This document shows positions 60,970-64,000 of a stretch of 64,000 nt of DNA, one piece after another. Below the pieces are notes generated by a model. The model did not search any database, had not been told where the DNA came from, and saw only the letters and a list, made by a program, of their open reading frames with translations. The stretch covers positions 41,900 through 105,899 of the forward strand of contig JASJCP010000002.1 in the NCBI GenBank assembly GCA_030065935.1, given 5' to 3'. Position 1 is the stretch's first letter. Every line of letters begins with the position of its first letter. Origin of the DNA: Xenococcaceae cyanobacterium MO_167.B27 (GTDB lineage Bacteria > Cyanobacteriota > Cyanobacteriia > Cyanobacteriales > Xenococcaceae). The translations under genes and the position numbers were made by a program.

Positions 60970-62412
60970 TTGAGCTTTTCAGAAAACAAAAAATCATCTG
61001 TTCATCATGTCGTCATTATTGGTGGGGGATTTGGTGGGCTTTATGCAGCACAAACTCTTGCTAAAGCACCAGTCAAAGTCACCCTGATTGATAAACGCAA
61101 CTTTCATGTCTTTCAGCCATTACTTTACCAAGTTGCTACTGGCGGTTTATCCCCCGCAGATATTTCTTCTCCTTTGCGGGGAATCTTGAGACAAAACAAA
61201 AACACTGAAATACTGATGGGAGAAGTCAAAAAGATCGATCCCAAAAAGCAAACAGTCCAACTAAAATACAGAGAAATTAGCTATGACTCTCTGATTGTTG
61301 CTACTGGTGCTAATCACCAATATTTTGGACACGAAGAATGGGCTGACCGTGCGCCTGGCTTGAAAACTATTGAAGATGCTTTAGAAATGCGTCGTCGCAT
61401 TTTTATTGCCTTTGAATCAGCAGAAAAAGAAACTGATCCTAAAAAACGCGAAGCCTGGTTAACTTTTGTCATTGTCGGTGCTGGTCCTGCTGGAGTCGAA
61501 TTAGCTGGAGCTTTATCGGAAATAGCTCACGGTACTTTAAAAGAAGACTTCCGTAATATCAACACCAAAGATGCCAAAATTATCTTAGTGCAAAGTTCAG
61601 ACCGAATTTTGCCCTCTTACTCTCCTGTACTATCAGCCCAAGCTAAAGCTTCTCTAGAGCATTTAGGGGTTACAGTTCTTACTGGTAGTAGAGTGATTGA
61701 GATGGATAATCAGGTGATTACTGTTCGTCGCTCTGATGAGATTGAGTCAATTAAGGCAAGGACTGTGTTATGGACTGCGGGGATGAAAGCTTCACCTATG
61801 GCGCAGCACTTGTCAGAATGCACTGATGCTGAACTAGACAGGGCTGGAAGAGTCATAGTAAACCCAGATTTTAATATACCAGGGAATGAGAATATTTTTG
61901 TCATTGGCGATGTAGCTAATTATTCCCACGGTGACAAGCCTTTACCTGGAGTGGCTTCAGTGGCGATGCAGTCGGGTAAATATGTCGCCAACCTGATCGA
62001 AAGTCGCCTTAAAGGAAAGACTATCCCTCCTTTCCGATATATGGACTGGGGTAGCTTGGCAGTAATTGGAAAACACGCTGCTGTAGTGGAGATGGGTTTC
62101 TTGAAGCTATCTGGATTCCTGGCTTGGGTATTCTGGATGTTTATTCACGTCTTCTACCTGTTGGAGTTTGACAATAAATTAATTGTGATGATTCAGTGGG
62201 CTTGGAGCTACTTTACTACGGACAAGGGAGCGCGTCTCATTACTACCCCTGGAGAACACCCCACTATCGAACTGGAAGAACACGGCGAGAAACTAGAAAA
62301 AGAACCATTGGACGAACTTGAAGAAAATGTGGTGATCAAGAATCTTGATTCCAACGTTACAAAGAGCTATGTGATTAGTAACCACTATGTCACTCTTGAA
62401 AACAACAAGTAA
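60970..62412 (+). CDS. Type II NADH dehydrogenase (NDH-2)
   Basis: 480 residues. Two Rossmann motifs: FAD site VVIIGGGFGGLYAAQTL (residues 14-30) and NAD(P)H site FVIVGAGPAGVELAGAL near 166. FHVFQPLLYQVATGGL and the FAD-closing IFVIGDVANY are also present. A hydrophobic C-terminal segment (FLAWVFWMFIHVFYLLEF) gives membrane contact. It passes electrons from NADH to quinone without proton pumping. The start is TTG 60970, supported by AGGAG eight bases upstream. The tail of about 70 residues after the hydrophobic part is acidic. Confidence 0.93.
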   Translation: MSFSENKKSSVHHVVIIGGGFGGLYAAQTLAKAPVKVTLIDKRNFHVFQPLLYQVATGGLSPADISSPLRGILRQNKNTEILMGEVKKIDPKKQTVQLKYREISYDSLIVATGANHQYFGHEEWADRAPGLKTIEDALEMRRRIFIAFESAEKETDPKKREAWLTFVIVGAGPAGVELAGALSEIAHGTLKEDFRNINTKDAKIILVQSSDRILPSYSPVLSAQAKASLEHLGVTVLTGSRVIEMDNQVITVRRSDEIESIKARTVLWTAGMKASPMAQHLSECTDAELDRAGRVIVNPDFNIPGNENIFVIGDVANYSHGDKPLPGVASVAMQSGKYVANLIESRLKGKTIPPFRYMDWGSLAVIGKHAAVVEMGFLKLSGFLAWVFWMFIHVFYLLEFDNKLIVMIQWAWSYFTTDKGARLITTPGEHPTIELEEHGEKLEKEPLDELEENVVIKNLDSNVTKSYVISNHYVTLENNK

Positions 62413-62531
62413 GTACTTGGACAAAATTAATTTTACTGGTTAAATACCAGGTATCAGATAGCAGGTAATAGTCAAACTGTTTATACAATTAATTCTGTCT
62501 AGATACTTAAGGCTCTACAAACCGCATTTCA

Positions 62532-62588
62532 ACCCCTAACAAGTATTTTTCTCTAAAAGAAAATTCAATGCTTTCTAGGGGTATTTTT
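62532..62588 (+). terminator. Terminator between convergent genes
   Basis: ACCCCTA (62532-62538) and TAGGGGT (62576-62582) pair around a nested TTTTC/GAAAA stem, followed by ATTTTT. It lies between the NDH-2 gene and the minus-strand exoprotein, so it could serve both. Confidence 0.6.
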
Positions 62589-62609
62589 GTGCAACTGTTC
62601 TTATATTTA

Positions 62610-63778
62610 CTATTCTACTTGATGACAAGAAGCTGCATCCGTTGGGTTTCGAGTAGCATTATTATTAGTAGGATAAGCAGTTAAAATTATTCTGCCATCT
62701 TCAGTTTTAATGATTCCTCTAGCTGGATAAATGTCACCCTGTGATGTTTTAACTGGTTGAATTTGAGAAGTAATATTTTGAGTTGTTTGATGATTGTTTA
62801 ATTGAGAAAAATTGGGTGTAATTGGTTTTCCATCAATAAGTAATAGTTCTACACTTAATGGTAAATTAGGTGCTGGTGGAACTCCTCCTTTTCCTTTGAT
62901 GGTAAAAGTGTTACTATTTCTTGCTATGGTTGGATTTGCCCGACAAACTCTATCTGCAATTTGATTAGATTCAAGTACATTAGCTTCAGATATATTAGTA
63001 TCAACAAATATATTTTCTAAAATTGAATTTGAACTGAATTGAGAACTAGCATCTATATCATTAGTACCATTCCCAGGAGTAGCTGGTCTTTCTTCAATAC
63101 CTAAAACGAAATCTGCCGTAACTACAATATTTCCTCCTTCTCCTGGTTCTGCCCTGGCAATAATATCATTACCATTTCCAGGTGTGGTACTAGGAAAAGC
63201 TAGTATAATACCACTTTCAATGTTAACGTTGCCACCATCAGCATTGTTAAAAGCTAGTGCGGATATTTGGCTGTTGTTATCTAAAACTAAATTATTGTTT
63301 ATCTGTAAATCGACATTAGCACCTACACCAAAACTGGTACCACTATTAATAAAGCCATTATCAAGAGTTAAAGAGTCTGTGGAAATGCTTAAAGTTGCTC
63401 CATCTCCCTGTCCCGTACTACTGATGAAAATTTCAGCCCCATCTCTTATTTCCAAATTAGAAGTAGTTATATTAATTTCACCTGCATTATTGTCAGTGGA
63501 ACTCCCACTAGTGATCGCACTAGGAATAATATTATCGAAACCACTACCAGATATTGTAATTGATTCAGAAGCATTTATTGTGATTTCTCCACTTACTCCA
63601 CCTCCCTCATTGCTACCTCCTCCTGTTATGGCAATTCCACTATTTGATGCAATTTGCCCTCCCTCTTGAAGATTTATTCTTCGAGTATTAATCGTAATAT
63701 TTCCTGCTGCACCATCGTCAATACTACTACTAGAAAATATCCCTGTGGTAAATAATAATAATAAATTAGAGCTATTAT
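62610..63778 (-). pseudogene. 3' part of a filamentous-haemagglutinin-like exoprotein, cut by an ISL3 element
   Basis: 389 codons are open from the IS end at 63778 to the stop at 62610. The sequence is a parallel beta-helix repeat: GNITINTRRINLQEGGQIAS, EINITTSNLEIRDGAEIFIS and NVNIESGI, each strand unit about 20 residues. It ends with the tail typical of cyanobacterial two-partner-secretion exoproteins (DASSQFSSNS...CRANPTIARNSNTFTIKGKG). The N-terminal secretion domain is missing because the ISL3 sequence begins where the frame should continue. Internal TTG 63455 could start a short product, but without secretion signal. Whether the 5' part survives beyond the IS cannot be seen. Confidence 0.75.
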
Positions 63779-64000
63779 GGTTCTACCGAACTTACTGTGT
63801 AAAACTAACTAGCAAACTGCCAAGTTAAAAGACTTCTGAGTTGAAAATTATCAAAATTTCTAAAGCCAAAAGCTCTTCTTTTTATTAACTTAAGTTTATT
63901 GTTAATTCCTTCTACTACTCCTTGTGTAGTTCCCTCATCAAAATAAGCAATAATTTCCCCAATCCATCTTCTTATTGTTCCGAAACTTTTTGGGAAATAT
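63779..64000 (-). mobile_element. ISL3-family insertion sequence, right end (partial)
   Basis: GGTTCTACCGAACTTACTGTG at 63779 reads as the terminal inverted repeat of ISL3-type elements (they usually begin GGTTCT or GGCTCT). The transposase ends 26 bp inside it. The host gene frame stops making sense exactly at this border. The 8 bp before it, GCTATTAT, would be the expected target duplication. The other copy lies outside the window. Confidence 0.75.
63805..64000 (-). CDS. ISL3 family transposase, C-terminal 64 residues (partial)
   Basis: The frame ends TTQGVVEGINNKLKLIKRRA, then FGFRNFDNFQLRSLLTWQFA and a stop at 63805. The GVVEGINNKLKLIKRRAFGFRNFDNF stretch is the C-terminal signature of ISL3 DDE transposases and contains the third acidic residue (Glu of VVEG). 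The frame is open to the window edge, so the element may be intact. Confidence 0.88.
   Translation of the reverse strand, partial: YFPKSFGTIRRWIGEIIAYFDEGTTQGVVEGINNKLKLIKRRAFGFRNFDNFQLRSLLTWQFAS

Overview
The window is cyanobacterial. It carries an S-type phycobiliprotein lyase, the sulfolipid gene sqdB, a Psb35-like thylakoid peptide, a LabA-type protein, the cyanobacterial families DUF3143, DUF4278, DUF928 and DUF1822, many HIP1 octamers (GCGATCGC) and heptanucleotide STRR repeats. The DNA is AT-rich and full of small mobile elements and toxin-antitoxin genes, which would suit a large-genome colonial or pleurocapsalean-type cyanobacterium. The sequence alone does not fix the genus.

Layout. 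1-1864: purL on the minus strand, running off the window edge and interrupted after codon 157 by a large intein. 2-5.4 kb: a YefM/YoeB toxin-antitoxin pair, a lone antitoxin-like gene, an MscS channel, and decayed remnants of an antitoxin and an IS607-type resolvase. 5.4-10 kb: an APH-type kinase, a Cache-HAMP histidine kinase, two tiny genes and a HicAB pair. 10.4-13.6 kb: prlC with a strong terminator, then a J-domain membrane protein and DUF3143. 13.6-20.7 kb: two stand-alone TnpB elements surrounding a phycobiliprotein lyase, a Gfo/Idh oxidoreductase, an SGNH hydrolase, a Psb35-like gene and tRNA-Tyr. 20.7-31 kb: ureidoglycolate lyase, a sugar ABC permease, a frameshifted methyltransferase, two tandem ExoA-like glycosyltransferases, sqdB, a LabA-like gene, leuA and a WecB/TagA/CpsF transferase. 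31-40.2 kb: DUF928, CHASE2-GGDEF-EAL, TPR-CHAT and a Wzz/BY-kinase-like protein. 40.2-46 kb: ispH, a structured non-coding block, a short repeat protein and uvrA. 46-55.2 kb: a minus-strand exopolysaccharide cluster with a Wzy-like polymerase, five GT4-type transferases, one GT2 and one methyltransferase. 55.3-60.2 kb: an orphan dndE, a DUF5678-like gene, a damaged retropepsin, an ADP-ribosylglycohydrolase, and a sigma factor paired with DUF1822. 61-64 kb: NDH-2, then the 3' part of a haemagglutinin-like exoprotein cut by an ISL3 element that leaves the window.

How it fits together. Two themes stand out. The first is cell-surface polysaccharide: GT2 and GT4 enzymes, polymerase, chain-length regulator, WecB/TagA and sqdB. 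The second is a set of cyanobacterial families that I recall as frequent neighbours elsewhere: CHASE2, DUF928, a secreted CHAT protease, a two-partner-secretion-like exoprotein, and sigma-70 with DUF1822. Here they lie in three places, and the exoprotein is broken. The most striking single item is the intein in PurL, inserted at the conserved GN/C site of the FGAM synthase core. It is recoverable only by translating the minus strand to the window edge.
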